Assembly (NCBI RefSeq): GCF_001507335.1
Contig: NZ_LMAH01000002.1
Span: forward strand, 434,001-498,000
From: Chryseobacterium sp. JAH
GTDB taxonomy: Bacteria > Bacteroidota > Bacteroidia > Flavobacteriales > Weeksellaceae
Reading direction: 5' to 3'
DNA length: 64,000 nt
Below are positions 63,961 through 64,000 of the stretch, one piece after another; position 1 is the first letter of the stretch; every line of letters starts with the position of its first letter. A program made the translations under genes and the position numbers. The notes beneath the pieces were generated by a model. The model did no database searches. It saw only the letters and a list, made by a program, of their open reading frames with translations, and was not told the DNA's origin.

Positions 63961-64000
63961 AAGTCACTGAATAACTGTATGTTATCTGTATTGCAATTTT

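Overview
The window is chromosomal DNA of a flavobacterium close to Chryseobacterium (Weeksellaceae, Bacteroidota). Evidence: low-GC DNA; promoters with the Bacteroidota -7 element TAnnTTTG (best case TTG-N17-TACTTTTG at 35521-35548); a SusC/SusD pair; a type IX secretion (T9SS) sorting domain; many TonB-dependent outer membrane receptors; and interspersed palindromes of flavobacterial type. No rRNA, tRNA, CRISPR array, transposase or phage gene was found.

Layout. 1-2.7 kb: small envelope operon (DUF2089 regulator cut by the window edge, PH-domain protein, Yip1-like membrane protein, serine hydrolase). 2.7-9.9 kb: housekeeping genes on the minus strand (serine dehydratase, ammonium transporter, alpha/beta hydrolase, two YceI paralogues, glucokinase, outer membrane protein). 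10.1-12.7 kb: DUF1800/DUF1501 export pair. 12.8-17.4 kb: RNA-repair-type locus with WYL regulator, HopJ-like protein, RtcB ligase and an internally deleted, apparently chimeric RlaP-type nucleotidyltransferase. 17.4-23.3 kb: cold-shock protein, MarR-TonB receptor operon, a six-fold repeat protein and a hydrolase. 24.3-32.3 kb: pnp, PagL-like deacylase, rpsO, mgtE, a metal receptor and DUF1826. 32.4-35.1 kb: serine hydrolase and membrane AraC regulator. 35.5-43.1 kb: ECF sigma / FecR / SusC (with STN) / SusD / metallophosphoesterase uptake locus. 43.4-45.4 kb: sigma-2-only protein, single receiver protein and an orphan. 45.7-54.6 kb: phosphonate-type catabolic island. 55.1-60 kb: operon of PIG-L deacetylase, a 34-residue membrane protein, an SSS symporter and DUF2911. 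60.4-63.8 kb: mnmE and a Xaa-Pro aminopeptidase.

The most notable system is at 45.7-54.6 kb. A T9SS-secreted phosphodiesterase, TonB receptor, organophosphate-antiporter-like MFS protein, TIGR03364-type FAD oxidoreductase and phosphonatase-like HAD hydrolase lie with an XRE-cupin regulator. All three promoter regions carry two copies of a TTTAC-N5-GTAAA-like site, centred 40-41 bp apart. This suggests one regulon for scavenging an aminophosphonate or a related phosphorylated amine, probably autoregulated.

Second is the RtcB locus. Its nucleotidyltransferase seems to join the N-terminus of one RlaP subtype to the C-terminus of another, and ATTGCGCAAT-like sites precede both rtcB and that gene. 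All functional calls come from reading the sequence and from knowledge of the families; no database search was possible.
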